Origin: Deltaproteobacteria bacterium
GTDB taxonomy: Bacteria; Desulfobacterota; DSM-4660; Desulfatiglandales; HGW-15
Direction: 5' to 3'
Assembly: GCA_020060215.1 (NCBI GenBank)
Contig: JAGVAP010000119.1
Location: forward strand, 1 to 64,000
DNA: 64,000 nucleotides
Shown here piece by piece: positions 26,839 through 35,417 of this stretch (its first letter is position 1; each line of letters opens with the position of its first letter). The translations under genes and the position numbers were made by a program. Under the pieces are notes generated by a model. That model searched no databases, was not told the origin of the DNA, and worked only from the letters and a program-made list of their open reading frames with translations.

Positions 26839-27150
26839 ATGGATGAACTTCTGGCAAGGCTGATCGGAGACTGGAGCAGGGATGTCGACGGTTATGTTGA
26901 TGTTGCCGGAAGACTGTGGGTGCCGGGATCACCCCGGCAGGAGCGGTGTCGAGAAGGCTGTCATCTTGAAGTCTATGAATCGCCTCTGAAATGGGTGCAT
27001 CCTGCAGATCCGAGTCTGGCGGTAGGCGTCGCATCCCAGTTTTGCCGTAGTTTCCGGGGATGTTCCTACATCGAGAAGCCCGCCACCTTCGAAGACTGGA
27101 GGCGTTGCATGGAGGAGGTCACCGGAGTCGGGATATTTGGTCCGGAGTAG
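26839..27150 (+). CDS. Cys-containing protein of unknown function
   Basis: 103 residues, MDELLARLIGDWSRDVDGYVDVAGRLWVPGSPRQ at the start. Cys residues cluster (RCREGCHLEVY, QFCRSFRGCSYI, RRCMEEV), so metal binding is possible. Convergent with the histidine kinase, ending 30 bases away. Family not recognised; the ribosome site is weak (AAGGGACCCGCT). Confidence 0.45.
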   Translation: MDELLARLIGDWSRDVDGYVDVAGRLWVPGSPRQERCREGCHLEVYESPLKWVHPADPSLAVGVASQFCRSFRGCSYIEKPATFEDWRRCMEEVTGVGIFGPE

Positions 27151-27180
27151 AGCGATCACGCACATAGGTCGCCTTTGTGG

Positions 27181-28815
27181 TCATCGGCCTTGCCCCTTCG
27201 CCTTCCTATCCTTTGTTTGTCTCCTGGGCAGGGTGACGATGAAGGTAGCGCCCTTTCCCGGCGCGCTTCGGGCCGTAATCGTCCCGCCGTGGCGGTCCAC
27301 GATTTTCTTGCATATGGCGAGGCCGATGCCTGTCCCCGGATACTCGCTCTTCCCGTGGAGGCGTTGAAAAGGCTGAAAGATCTTTTCCAAATACTTCTCG
27401 TCAAACCCGATCCCGTTGTCCTCCACGAGGATCCGGTAAACCTCTTTGTGGCTCGTCGCGTGTATTTTGACCCGAGGATCAGCCTCCTTGCGGCGAAACT
27501 TCACGGCATTTGCGATGAGATTCTGAAAGAGCTGCCGGAGTTGTTCCGCGTTTCCGATCACCGCAGGCAAGGGGGCGATTTCAACCTTCGCTCCATCCCC
27601 CTGGATCGCGAACTCCAGGTCGGCGACCGCCTCCTTGGCAGCACGATTCAAATCAACATCCGCGAACTCCCTGTCGTGGGCCGTTGTGCGCGCATAGCTG
27701 AGAAGGGCATCGAGAAGACTCTGCATCCGGTTGGCCGTCTCCCCCATCCGCCGGAGGCAATCCCTTCCCTCTTCATCCATCCTATCCTGCTTCCTGGAAC
27801 AAAGCAGTTCGGCAAAAAGCCGGATTTTGCGGAGCGGCTCTTTCAGGTCATGGGATGCAACAAAGGCGAATTCCTGAAGCTCCCGGGTTCTGCGCTCCAG
27901 CTCGGCGGTGCGCTCCTTCACGCGAGTCTCCAGGGTTTTGTTGACTCTGCGAAGCTCTTCTTGTGCCCTCTCCCTTTCCGTGACATCCCGGACAACGCTC
28001 ACGACCCCCTCCTGCCATCCCCGCCCGCCGCAGATGGGCGTTACCGTGTGCTCGGTGATCAATGTTTTTCCGTCCGTTCTTTTCATTTCGTATCGGGTCT
28101 GAAACCAGCCCTCCTTCTCCAAGGCCGATTCGCTGGTTTCAGCGAACCTCTTGTAGCCCTTTGAATCCAGGTGAAGCCTTTCCGTGGTCCGCCCGATCAG
28201 ATCCTGGGGCTCGTACCCGAAGAGCCGCTTCACGCCCGGGTTGCAGTACCGGACGATCCGCCGGGGAGGGCCGATGACGAAGACCGCCTCCTGAATGCTT
28301 CCCAGCACCTGGTCCAGAAAGGTCCTCGTTCGCGAGATCTCCTCCTCAAACGTTTTCCGGTCGGTGATGTCCAAGGCGACCCCGTTCCACAGGGTCGCTC
28401 CATCCGCCAGATGGCGAGGAGTCGCCTCCACCCTCAGCCACTTGCACGGGGCATGATCCAATTCCTGATCTCGCCTGAATTTGTGGAGGGTTCTGGAGGA
28501 CTCCAGCACCGCTCCTCCTATCCCCTCTTGTTCTTCCGGGGAGACCAGATGGAGGAGCGCCTCGGGGTTTTCCATGATCTCCTCGGGTCTCAGGCCCAGC
28601 AGATCCCGGGAGCGCTTGCATACGTATGTGATCGCATGTCCGCCGTTTTTCTTGAGCACAAACTGAAAAACGATCCCGGGGACCTGGTCGACGATCTCTC
28701 TAAGCCTGGATTCGTTTTCACTCAGTTCGGCTGAGGCAACCCGCTCCCTCACCCGGCTCTTTTCCTTCCGGCACTCCCTTTCCAGATCCTTTCTCGGCAA
28801 GAACTTTTTCTTCAT
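27181..28815 (-). CDS. PAS-PAS sensor histidine kinase
   Basis: About 544 residues. PAS/PAC domains near 30-150 and 165-290, a coiled coil (RRVNKTLETRVKERTAELERR), HisKA with phospho-acceptor His in FAFVASHDLKEPLRKI, and HATPase with NLIANAVKFRRK, VEDNGIGFDEKYLE and GTGIGLAICKKIVDRHGG. Phytochrome/bacteriophytochrome-like HWE-free kinase family. ATG 28815 follows GGGGTG; a longer frame from 28914 would add one hydrophobic segment. A broken relative lies at 30519-30888. Confidence 0.9.
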   Translation of the reverse strand: MKKKFLPRKDLERECRKEKSRVRERVASAELSENESRLREIVDQVPGIVFQFVLKKNGGHAITYVCKRSRDLLGLRPEEIMENPEALLHLVSPEEQEGIGGAVLESSRTLHKFRRDQELDHAPCKWLRVEATPRHLADGATLWNGVALDITDRKTFEEEISRTRTFLDQVLGSIQEAVFVIGPPRRIVRYCNPGVKRLFGYEPQDLIGRTTERLHLDSKGYKRFAETSESALEKEGWFQTRYEMKRTDGKTLITEHTVTPICGGRGWQEGVVSVVRDVTERERAQEELRRVNKTLETRVKERTAELERRTRELQEFAFVASHDLKEPLRKIRLFAELLCSRKQDRMDEEGRDCLRRMGETANRMQSLLDALLSYARTTAHDREFADVDLNRAAKEAVADLEFAIQGDGAKVEIAPLPAVIGNAEQLRQLFQNLIANAVKFRRKEADPRVKIHATSHKEVYRILVEDNGIGFDEKYLEKIFQPFQRLHGKSEYPGTGIGLAICKKIVDRHGGTITARSAPGKGATFIVTLPRRQTKDRKAKGQGR

Positions 28816-29021
28816 CAAGACACCCCTTTGGCAAAAAGCTGCTTCGGCAAGAAGCATAAACAAGGGCGACCATAGTAGGCAGAGCAGGTATGCGCAACGG
28901 GAGAAAATGCCCAATAGGGGAGCGGATTCGCTGTAGCGGCGCCTCCGGATCTCCGTTCTTCGGGTATCTATCTTATATCGCTAGAAAAAAGAGTGAGGGT
29001 CTTATGGCAGGGTAGGATTCC
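28816..29021. other. Short intergenic stretch before the IS element
   Basis: No gene recognised. It may hold the kinase promoter (minus strand) and the left flank of the insertion element. Confidence 0.35.
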
Positions 29022-30510
29022 AGTACGCAACTTTGCTCGGGGGGAGGGGAAAGGCTCTCTTGTGGTCCCCATACGAGGAAGGGAGTCTCCTGAAGGCCCT
29101 TTCGTTCAGGGCTTTTCCCGAGGGGAAGAGAGGGGGCTTTGTTCCAAGCCCTAGAGGCGAAGGACGAAATAGTAGACCCTGCTCTTTTTCCCCATCCTGA
29201 TTTGTCTGTGCCAGAGGAAGAAATGCCCCAGCATGCATGCAAGAATGTGGTGATGCCAACCCCGGAACTTGCGTACCTCGTAGCGGGCCATCCCCAACTC
29301 GTTCTTCGTCTCCTCGAGGATCTGCTCCATGACCCATCGAAGCCCGCTCAGAAAGACAAAGGTGTCCAACCCGGTCTCGTCCGGCGCGGTGGAGAGAAAG
29401 TAGCTGTAGACCGGATTCCTGCCAAGGGTGCGCCGCAGGATGAGCAGGACGGTTTTGGGGGGTCCGCTGATCCAGGGCAATGCAACTCTCCTTTGGGAGA
29501 ACTCATATTCCGTCCGGCCCCGTGCGCCCTCCTCAATCTTACGCCGATACCAAAAGAAGTCGGGCGTTTCGTGTGCGAGAGCGGCGATGGGGACGGGTTC
29601 CACCGCCCTCTTGCGGATACTTCCTCGTTCGGCATCGCCGCGGCAGCCGCCCTTCACCGCCGTAACGGACAGGATGGGATAGCAGGGGGTCTCGGGAGGC
29701 GCAGAGATGAAGTAGCCGGCCCCTACAGCGCTTTCCGCGGCTTCAACAAAGGCGGGTTGCGCGCCGAAGGCGGAGTCGGAGTGCACGTAGCGGAAAGGGA
29801 GCCGCCCCTCTGCGGAAAGGGTCCTGAGCATCTCCGCGGCGAGTTCGGCCTTGCTCCGGAACCGGGCTTCCTTTGGAAATCCGGATTTCACCCGTCGGTC
29901 CCTGCATTCATCCCCGAACCAGTCCGGAGGCACGTACAGGCGCTTATCCACGAGGGCATAACCCTTGGGGGAAACATACGCGGCAAACACTCCTACCTGC
30001 CGGTTCTCCGCCTTCCCGGATCTCCCGCACCCTTGCTTGCCGACTCCCGCCGATTCCCTGCCCTTTTTGTCGAAGCCGAATTCATCGAAGATCAGAACGC
30101 CCTCCTCATCGCCCAAATCATCTCGTACGAAACTTCGATATTTCTCGAGGATCCGCTCGTCGTCCCAGGCGGCCTCGCTCACAAACCGCTGCATGGCCCG
30201 GATCTTTCCGCTCTTCGGAAAGGGGTCGACCTGTCTCTCCAACCGCCGGAACCGGCCAACCATATAGCGGAAGAAGTGCTCCCTCAATTCCTTTCGTGCG
30301 AAACAGTCCGCGAAGATGTCGTGAAAGGTTCTGAGTTCGTCGAGAAAACCCGGGGCGTTCCCCATTGCCGTTTCCAATCTGGGGACGGACAACATCCTTT
30401 CATCTGCGCGGGGCCGATGCAGCATTGGTCCCGTCCTCCTTTTCATGTGCGGTAAAACGATCATGCTACTGGAAATGAGATGGGAATGGTCATCTAAATT
30501 GCGCAGTAGG
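29022..30510 (-). mobile_element. IS701-like insertion sequence
   Basis: A single DDE transposase gene with flanks of about 130 and 85 bases. Possible terminal inverted repeats: AGTACGCAACTTTGCTC on the left (from 29022) against ACTGCGCAATTTAGATG read inward from 30509; only about 11 of 18 positions agree, so the ends are tentative. No target duplication could be confirmed. The right end abuts a truncated histidine-kinase gene. Confidence 0.55.
29151..30425 (-). CDS. IS701-family DDE transposase
   Basis: 424 residues. Catalytic candidates: Asp in VLIFDEFGFDKKG, Asp in FRYVHSDSAFGAQPAF, and Glu in ILEETKNELGMARYEVRKFRGWHHH. The phrases QVGVFAAYVSPKGYALVDKRLYVP and GWHHHILACMLGHFFL are typical of IS701-type enzymes. 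ATG 30425 is preceded by AAGGAGG at good spacing, better than upstream starts. Apparently intact. Confidence 0.88.
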   Translation of the reverse strand: MLHRPRADERMLSVPRLETAMGNAPGFLDELRTFHDIFADCFARKELREHFFRYMVGRFRRLERQVDPFPKSGKIRAMQRFVSEAAWDDERILEKYRSFVRDDLGDEEGVLIFDEFGFDKKGRESAGVGKQGCGRSGKAENRQVGVFAAYVSPKGYALVDKRLYVPPDWFGDECRDRRVKSGFPKEARFRSKAELAAEMLRTLSAEGRLPFRYVHSDSAFGAQPAFVEAAESAVGAGYFISAPPETPCYPILSVTAVKGGCRGDAERGSIRKRAVEPVPIAALAHETPDFFWYRRKIEEGARGRTEYEFSQRRVALPWISGPPKTVLLILRRTLGRNPVYSYFLSTAPDETGLDTFVFLSGLRWVMEQILEETKNELGMARYEVRKFRGWHHHILACMLGHFFLWHRQIRMGKKSRVYYFVLRL

Positions 30511-30518
30511 AGCAAGGT

Positions 30519-30888
30519 TCATGTAGAAGAGGGGATCTGAACGCGGTCATCGGGTAGGGTTTTTATGTAGTGAGCGCTCTTGTTCAGCCTCACGGGTCTG
30601 AATTCTTCCCTTCTTGTCTCCAGGCGTGAGTAGTTGAGCGGGGCATCGAGGAGATTCTTTATCCTGTTTGCAGCCCTTGTCATCCGTGAAGGTAATCCCC
30701 CCTCACCACCATCGGTTGGATCTCTGAATTTCGCTTCCAGCAGAGACCCGAAGGTTTGGATCTTCCTGAGCGGCTCCGATAGATCATGGGAGGCAACGGA
30801 GGCAAAATCCTGAAGCTCACGGTTTTTGTTCTCCAGCTCGCGGTGCGCCCCTGAACTCTCGACTCCAGTTCAACACTTTATAGGCCAT
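30519..30888 (-). pseudogene. Fragment of a PAS/HisKA histidine kinase with frameshift
   Basis: The minus strand encodes ELENKNRELQDFASVASHDL, then SEPLRKIQTFGSLL and MTRAANRIKNLLDAPLNYSRLE, a HisKA domain related to the intact kinase at 27181. The preceding coiled coil (VELESRVQGRTA) is in another frame, one base being lost near 30842. The catalytic domain is missing and the fragment ends beside the IS element. An AGGAGGTG site and ATG at 30888 precede it, in the wrong frame. Confidence 0.8.
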
Positions 30889-31810
30889 AAGTATTCACCT
30901 CCTTTCTGTGAAATGGGTTTGGACAGACTTGTTCCTTCTCGACTCGGGTCGAGGATCTCTTCGCTCATCTGGGAGAGTTCAGGTGTGGATGGGGGGGTAG
31001 GGGGCTATAATAATTCGCCGGATTACGCTATGACCTGACCGTCAGGGGTAGGGTGGTAGACGCAATTCTTGGGGTAAAATCAACGTTTCGACAACGATAG
31101 AGTCTCGGCGTCATTGGGCTTGGGAAGGTAATCACAGACGGCGGGGTGGAGGGAGGAATGCCTATCGTGAAAGGCCTGAGGAAGAAGATCTGAAGGGCAT
31201 GGGGTTCGAACTCAGACTGTTATAAAAGAGTGCAGGTCCGTGCAAGTCAGACATATCTCAGGTTTGGGGGGTAAATGATACTTACACCTGATGGGATGGT
31301 ATCGCAGCCTCTTGGGGATGCGATTCGAAGAAAAAAGTTTCTATCCTTATCCACGGCTTCGACTTCGGTATTGTTTATCCTTGATTCTGACTACATCAGA
31401 TTTAGTCGCTATTACCATCACAACACTGGAGAACGGCCGGTCTCAATTATCATAGCGAACGGAGAGGTCGCCGAGAGTTAGCAGTATCGGCGATTCGGTT
31501 CACCGTCTTGAGCCGCCCGTGCTCCGTCAGCAAGTACGCTATATGGCTTCGAATGAGACTCCAGAAAAAGCCAGCCTCACTTGGTCCGATCAAAATTTCT
31601 TGATTCAGGTCCATACCATGCCGAACGTCTCCGCCAGTTGGGGACGAGATGCGGCAGACCGAGGGTTTACATCTCCTCTCTCTGGAGTCTGCATATCAAA
31701 TTCAGATTGACAGCAGGGCGGGACCATGGCAAGGATCAAAGAAAAAGACCCATAAGCATCATTTAACAGATCCATGAAGGGTCAAATGGGTCATGTAGGG
31801 TACACAGCAT
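30889..31810. other. Long intergenic region without a supported gene
   Basis: About 920 bases. Frames such as 31275-31481 have no ribosome site or recognisable family. No tRNA found. Confidence 0.45.
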
Positions 31811-31919
31811 GAGGGGGTTCCGCCCGGTTCATAGAGATCCCCCTCTGAGCAGGTCAAAGAGACTGAACGAGGCCACGAAGGTCTGCGCGGGGAACCCCTG
31901 CAAACCGTCGTGGCTTTTT
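31811..31919 (+). other. Possible structured leader RNA with terminator
   Basis: Two successive hairpins. GAGGGGGT (31811-31818) pairs with ATCCCCCTC (31837-31845); then GCCACGA (31872-31878) pairs with TCGTGGC (31908-31914) and is followed by TTTTT, a rho-independent terminator. A ribosome site and small secreted-peptide gene begin 50 bases later, so this could be a riboswitch-like attenuator of the DUF3842-cooT unit. No known riboswitch core was recognised. Confidence 0.4.
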
Positions 31920-31967
31920 CGTCTCAGAGATCGTCCACGGCCCCATTTCAATATGGGGAGGCACGGG

Positions 31968-32159
31968 ATGAGGTTCTTGGCGGTCTGGAGGAGGCTGCTG
32001 TTCTTTGTCGTAACGTTCCTGTTGCTAACCCTTTCAACCCCCGAATCCGGCGGACAAGGTGGCGGGTGGAGATCCTTACGCCCAGGTTTGGAACCAGTAG
32101 GATCAGAGATCTCTGGAGCATGTTTTCGACTTACCCCGGAGGAGACAGGATGCAGGTAA
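31968..32159 (+). CDS. Short secreted peptide or truncated exported protein
   Basis: 63 residues. MRFLAVWRRLLFFVVTFLLL followed by TLSTPESGG looks like a signal peptide, and GGGGAGG lies six bases before the ATG, an excellent site. After the signal the sequence is low in recognisable content (SEISGACFRLTPEETGCR). It may be the start of an exported protein cut off by mutation. It ends seven bases before the DUF3842 gene, suggesting one transcript. Confidence 0.5.
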   Translation: MRFLAVWRRLLFFVVTFLLLTLSTPESGGQGGGWRSLRPGLEPVGSEISGACFRLTPEETGCR

Positions 32160-32166
32160 ACCATTC

Positions 32167-32589
32167 ATGAAACGTATTTGTGTTATCGACGGTCAAGGTG
32201 GCGGAATCGGCGCGACGATCATCAAGGCCCTGAGGGCAAGATGGGGCGAGTCCCTGGAAATATGGGCATTGGGCACGAACGCGGTTGCAACCTCGCAGAT
32301 GCTGAGAGCGGGCGCCAATCGAGGCGCTACGGGAGAGAATCCGGTCGTATGCACCGTAAAGCTTGCGGACCTGATTGTGGGGCCGATCTCCATCACCTGG
32401 CCCAACGCCATGATGGGAGAGGTCACGCCTCGTATGGCGGAAGCGATCACGTCCACACCCGTCAGGAAGGTTCTTCTGCCGTTGCACCAGGAAAAGATCC
32501 ATCTTGTCGGTGTAAGCAGAGACCCCCTGCCTCACCTGGTTGAGAGCATGATAAATGAACACATGAAGGAGGTTTTGAAGGATGTGTGA
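32167..32589 (+). CDS. DUF3842 family protein
   Basis: 140 residues beginning MKRICVIDGQGGGIGATIIKAL, a Rossmann-like nucleotide-binding opening, then LADLIVGPISITWPNAMMGEVTPRMAEAI, the family hallmark. Function is unknown; the family occurs in anaerobes, often next to cooT-like genes, as here. Overlaps cooT by eight bases. Confidence 0.85.
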   Translation: MKRICVIDGQGGGIGATIIKALRARWGESLEIWALGTNAVATSQMLRAGANRGATGENPVVCTVKLADLIVGPISITWPNAMMGEVTPRMAEAITSTPVRKVLLPLHQEKIHLVGVSRDPLPHLVESMINEHMKEVLKDV

Positions 32590-32773
32590 AGCGAGTGCAT
32601 TTTTCTTCAGGAACGGCGAGGAGGAATTGCTCCTGGAATCCGTGGACGAGGTCCTTCCCGAGGGGGACAGGCAGTTCCGTCTGGTCAACATCTTCGGGGA
32701 GCAGAAGACCGTCCACGGAAGACTGAAGGTCATGAACCTGGTGAACCATAAGATCGTGTTCGAAGAGACATAG
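32582..32773 (+). CDS. cooT: CooT-family nickel-binding protein
   Basis: 63 residues: MCEASAFFFRNGEEELLLESVDEVLPEGD, then LVNIFGEQKTVHGRLKVMNLVNHKIVFE. CooT is a small dimeric nickel protein whose Cys2 binds the metal; Cys2 is present here. It works in nickel delivery to carbon monoxide dehydrogenase in Rhodospirillum; here no CODH genes are in the window, but a nickel/cobalt transporter is encoded nearby. Confidence 0.88.
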   Translation: MCEASAFFFRNGEEELLLESVDEVLPEGDRQFRLVNIFGEQKTVHGRLKVMNLVNHKIVFEET

Positions 32774-32805
32774 AACAGGAGACGTAAGAGAAGGAGCACT
32801 GAGCT

Positions 32806-33003
32806 ATGAAACTTTGTGTCGAGGAGTACGAACCCGGGCTTCTCGACGTCGAGAGGTGCACGCACCTCGACGGTCGATTCGTGAAGGTGAGCGGCCTGGA
32901 TGCACTGGATGGTTCCGCCCTCGTGGACATCAAGCCGTACTCCGCATCCATCGATCCATTTCCCGAGGCGCGTATCGGATGGCTGGAAGGAAAGGGAGGC
33001 TAA
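32806..33003 (+). pseudogene. C-terminal fragment resembling TrmO/YaeB tRNA methyltransferase
   Basis: 65 residues. VKVSGLDALDGSALVDIKPYSASID matches the C-terminal signature of the TrmO (tRNA t6A37 N6-methyltransferase) family, but the SAM-binding beta barrel that should precede it is absent. Either a remnant or a reduced protein of its own; an in-frame start with a GGAG-like site exists. Sits among other gene fragments. Confidence 0.6.
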
Positions 33004-33068
33004 TGAACAGGGGACGACGCAGCAGTGGACGCACGCAGCTTGACAAGATGATACTGGATATGTATTAA
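33003..33068 (+). CDS. Tiny ORF after the TrmO fragment
   Basis: 21 codons, MNRGRRSSGRTQLDKMILDMY, with start overlapping the previous stop and AAGGGAGG just upstream. Ribosome site is good, but no family is recognised; could be the coding tail of a vanished gene. Confidence 0.3.
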   Translation: MNRGRRSSGRTQLDKMILDMY

Positions 33069-33199
33069 GAGACAAACGGGGCACGAAGCCCCTTAGGAAC
33101 TTCAAGACTCGAGTTGATCTGTAGAGAGCTATGAAGGCTACTTTCCCTTGAAGGGGAAAAGGGGGGTCATGGCTTTTTCCGTTTTTTGGGGCCGAGAGG

Positions 33200-33529
33200 A
33201 TGCCCATTGATTCCATGACATATCAGAATTCGATGATTCGGCAGGATGACCAGAAGAAACCGGATTTCTATCTTGGGTTGAAGGCGTTCACGAAGAAAGA
33301 GGTGTACATCCTCCATTCGTTCAAATGGTACTTGACCAACATCGGTACGGTGGTCGCCGATGCTTATGCAGTTGGCACGATCCTCTACCCGGAAAAATTC
33401 AGGGATATCAAACCGGACGAAAGGGCGGACCAGATCTATGAATTTCTCCTGGGCAAGTCGGTCTATCAGGAGATGGCGGGGAATTTCGGAGGACTGGGAG
33501 AGGTCCCGGGCTATGTGGGCAGGCGATAA
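33200..33529 (+). pseudogene. C-terminal fragment of an ABC substrate-binding protein (metal/siderophore/corrinoid type)
   Basis: About 95 residues. KKEVYILHSFKWYLTNIGTVVADAYAVGTILYPEKF followed by DIKPDERADQIYEFLLGKSVYQEM is the end of the COG0614 periplasmic binding-protein family. The N-terminal lobe and signal peptide are missing. Presumably the relic of a metal-complex ABC transporter once next to cooT and the methyltransferase. Confidence 0.65.
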
Positions 33530-33575
33530 AACCCGGTCGCTCTTCACGGTGAGATCTTCTTGATCTGGGAGACCC

Positions 33576-34187
33576 ATGCTTTACAAGGCGAAAGCAGCCT
33601 ACTTCGACGAGAACGTGCACGCCCCTTGGGCCGCCGCAGAATACGGCCCGGAGGAAAGGGCCAAGCTGAACCGTTTCTTCCAACACACGGGATCGCTGAA
33701 AGGGCTCAAGGTCCTGGAACCGGGTTGCGGCACGGGTCGGTTGACGGAGATTCTTTCAGAACACGTGGGGGAAGCGGGGCGTGTGGTGGCCCTCGATATC
33801 AGCGCCCGAATGGTGAGTGAGGCCAGGCGCAGGATGGCGGGAAGGGGGAACGTGGAGATTCACCTGAGCCCTGTGGAAGACTTCCCCCTGGAGGAGGAAG
33901 GTTACGATATCATCCTGTGCCACCCGGTGTTACCCCATTTTCATGACAAACAAGAGACCCTCAGGATTCTTTCAAGATCTCTCAAACCAGACGGGCGATT
34001 GGTCGTCCTCCACTTCATTAACTCCAAAGAAATCAACGACACGCACCGGAAGGCAGGTACGGCTGTGGAGATGGACAGGATGCCGGAGGAAAAGGAGATG
34101 CTCCGTCTCTTTGGAGAAGCAGGACTGGCGGTCGCGTTTATCCTGGATGACCCTCTCGGGTACTTTCTGAGCTCATCACGATCGTGA
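33576..34187 (+). CDS. Class I SAM-dependent methyltransferase
   Basis: 203 residues. Motif I VLEPGCGTGRLTEIL, acidic VVALDISARMVSEAR, and LKPDGRLVVLHF are clear. Opening YKAKAAYFDENVHAPWAAAEYG is characteristic of a methyltransferase often found next to metal-transport genes of anaerobes. Substrate unknown. Confidence 0.85.
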   Translation: MLYKAKAAYFDENVHAPWAAAEYGPEERAKLNRFFQHTGSLKGLKVLEPGCGTGRLTEILSEHVGEAGRVVALDISARMVSEARRRMAGRGNVEIHLSPVEDFPLEEEGYDIILCHPVLPHFHDKQETLRILSRSLKPDGRLVVLHFINSKEINDTHRKAGTAVEMDRMPEEKEMLRLFGEAGLAVAFILDDPLGYFLSSSRS

Positions 34188-34475
34188 AGCGACGGACTGA
34201 TTCTACGGGGATATATCCATTCTGACTTCGCCTCGCTCCTTGAGTCGCTTTGGATGATGCTTACTTATTCACGCAATGAAAGAAAAGGGGGACCTTCCAT
34301 CTGATTCTGGCTGCTACATAGGCATGGAGGATAAAGAAGAAGTTCCCTTCTTTCTGGAGAACGCTCTCAAATAACGGCAAAGGATCGATCGCTGGTCCTC
34401 CGTATGAACGCTGAATTCCGGGGACAGATCCTCTATGGCATCTTCCTCGGATCGAAAACCGGGCGGGGAGTCGTC
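34188..34475. other. Intergenic region
   Basis: No gene recognised; a reading frame from 34404 lacks a ribosome site and its real start is 34476. Confidence 0.4.
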
Positions 34476-34688
34476 ATGGATGCTATTGAAAAGGCAAGAA
34501 TCAGGTTGGAGAGTTGGATCTCCCATAATGAGCACCACCAGGAGGAATATGAGTCGCTGATCACTCTATTGGAGGACGCGGGATGCAGTGATGCCGCAGG
34601 TGATATAAGACAATCGATCGAATGGACATCCAGAAGCAACCAGTGCCTGCGCAGGGCCCTTGAGGCCATCAACCAGGCAAGGAGATGA
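34476..34688 (+). CDS. Small conserved helical protein
   Basis: 70 residues, MDAIEKARIRLESWISHNEH, then HHQEEYESLITLLEDAGCSDAA: two to three helices with a His cluster (SHNEHHQEE) that could bind metal. Small proteins of this type are common beside metal-handling genes of anaerobes. GGGAG lies before the ATG. Overlaps the next start. Confidence 0.65.
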   Translation: MDAIEKARIRLESWISHNEHHQEEYESLITLLEDAGCSDAAGDIRQSIEWTSRSNQCLRRALEAINQARR

Positions 34689-35209
34689 GCCGCATGAAGC
34701 CGCCGGAAGAGAAAGACCTTTTGTATCCGCCTGAAAAAACGCCCAGGGGGTGGTTTGTGATGTATCATCCAGCATATAGGACCCCGAATGTCTTCAATCT
34801 GCACGAAAGGGGATTGTTTATGACCCGGCCTGCCCTCTGAAGGGACAACGGCGCGCGTGTCCTGGTCCGGGAAGATCTCCACGATGCCATGCAATACATG
34901 ATGCTCGTTGATGAAAAGACCGTAGACGAGACTACGGGGCGGACATATTCCTGCATCAATAAACGTGGGCTCATATTCCTGACGGGCGACCTGACTCTGA
35001 ATGAAGCGGACGTGAAGAGGAACGTGAGCGACAGGGATTTGCAGGATGAAATCATGCAGGTCTATGGGGAGTGGCGCAGCGAAGTGGATCAGGGAGAAAT
35101 GGAAAGAATTCTGAAATCCGCCGTCGAGAAGGGAAAGAAGGCCCGCCGGGAGTGGCTCATCAGAAGAGAAGCAACAGCGAGTGGATACAGCCATTTGTTC
35201 CAAGGATGA
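34685..35209 (+). pseudogene. One reading frame interrupted by an in-frame TGA
   Basis: From ATG 34685 (overlapping the previous stop) the frame runs MSRMKPPEEKDLLYPPEKTP to GLFMTRPAL, meets TGA at 34838-34840, and continues in the same frame RDNGARVLVREDLHDAMQYMMLVDE to a stop at 35209. Continuity on both sides suggests a single protein of about 174 residues carrying a nonsense mutation. Selenocysteine is possible in principle, but no redox-like context and only a small hairpin (GGACA/TGTCC) follow. Family unknown. Confidence 0.5.
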
Positions 35210-35417
35210 TGCAGGACTTCAGGCAAATTCTTTATTCGGGGACCATTGAGGAGCCGCCTTTTCAGGCTCTGAATCCGAGGCTGAGAGAGTCTGCTCGGCC
35301 ATGGAAACCGTCCTGATCCCCCTGAGGGAGGAACTGCGAGAAGAACTGCGCACGATGGAATAGAGAGATCGGGCGGCCCTCTGTACGCCGAGCCGACGTG
35401 AACGGGAAAAGGCCATC

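Noticed and set aside
27175..28164. Long plus-strand frame over the PAS kinase
   Set aside because: Shadow of the kinase HATPase and HisKA regions.
29139..30455. 438-codon plus-strand frame over the transposase
   Set aside because: The minus strand encodes a clear DDE transposase; the plus frame is a GC-rich shadow.
31190..31260. tRNA-like GGTTCGAACTC segment
   Set aside because: No acceptor stem or cloverleaf could be built around it.
31275..31481. Possible 68-residue protein
   Set aside because: No ribosome site, no family features, isolated in non-coding DNA.
34838..34840. Selenocysteine codon
   Set aside because: Not claimed as a feature: no redox context and only a weak hairpin downstream; kept as a finding to check.
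34433..35203. 256-codon minus-strand frame
   Set aside because: It overlaps the small His-rich gene and the interrupted plus-strand gene, and shows no domain or ribosome site.
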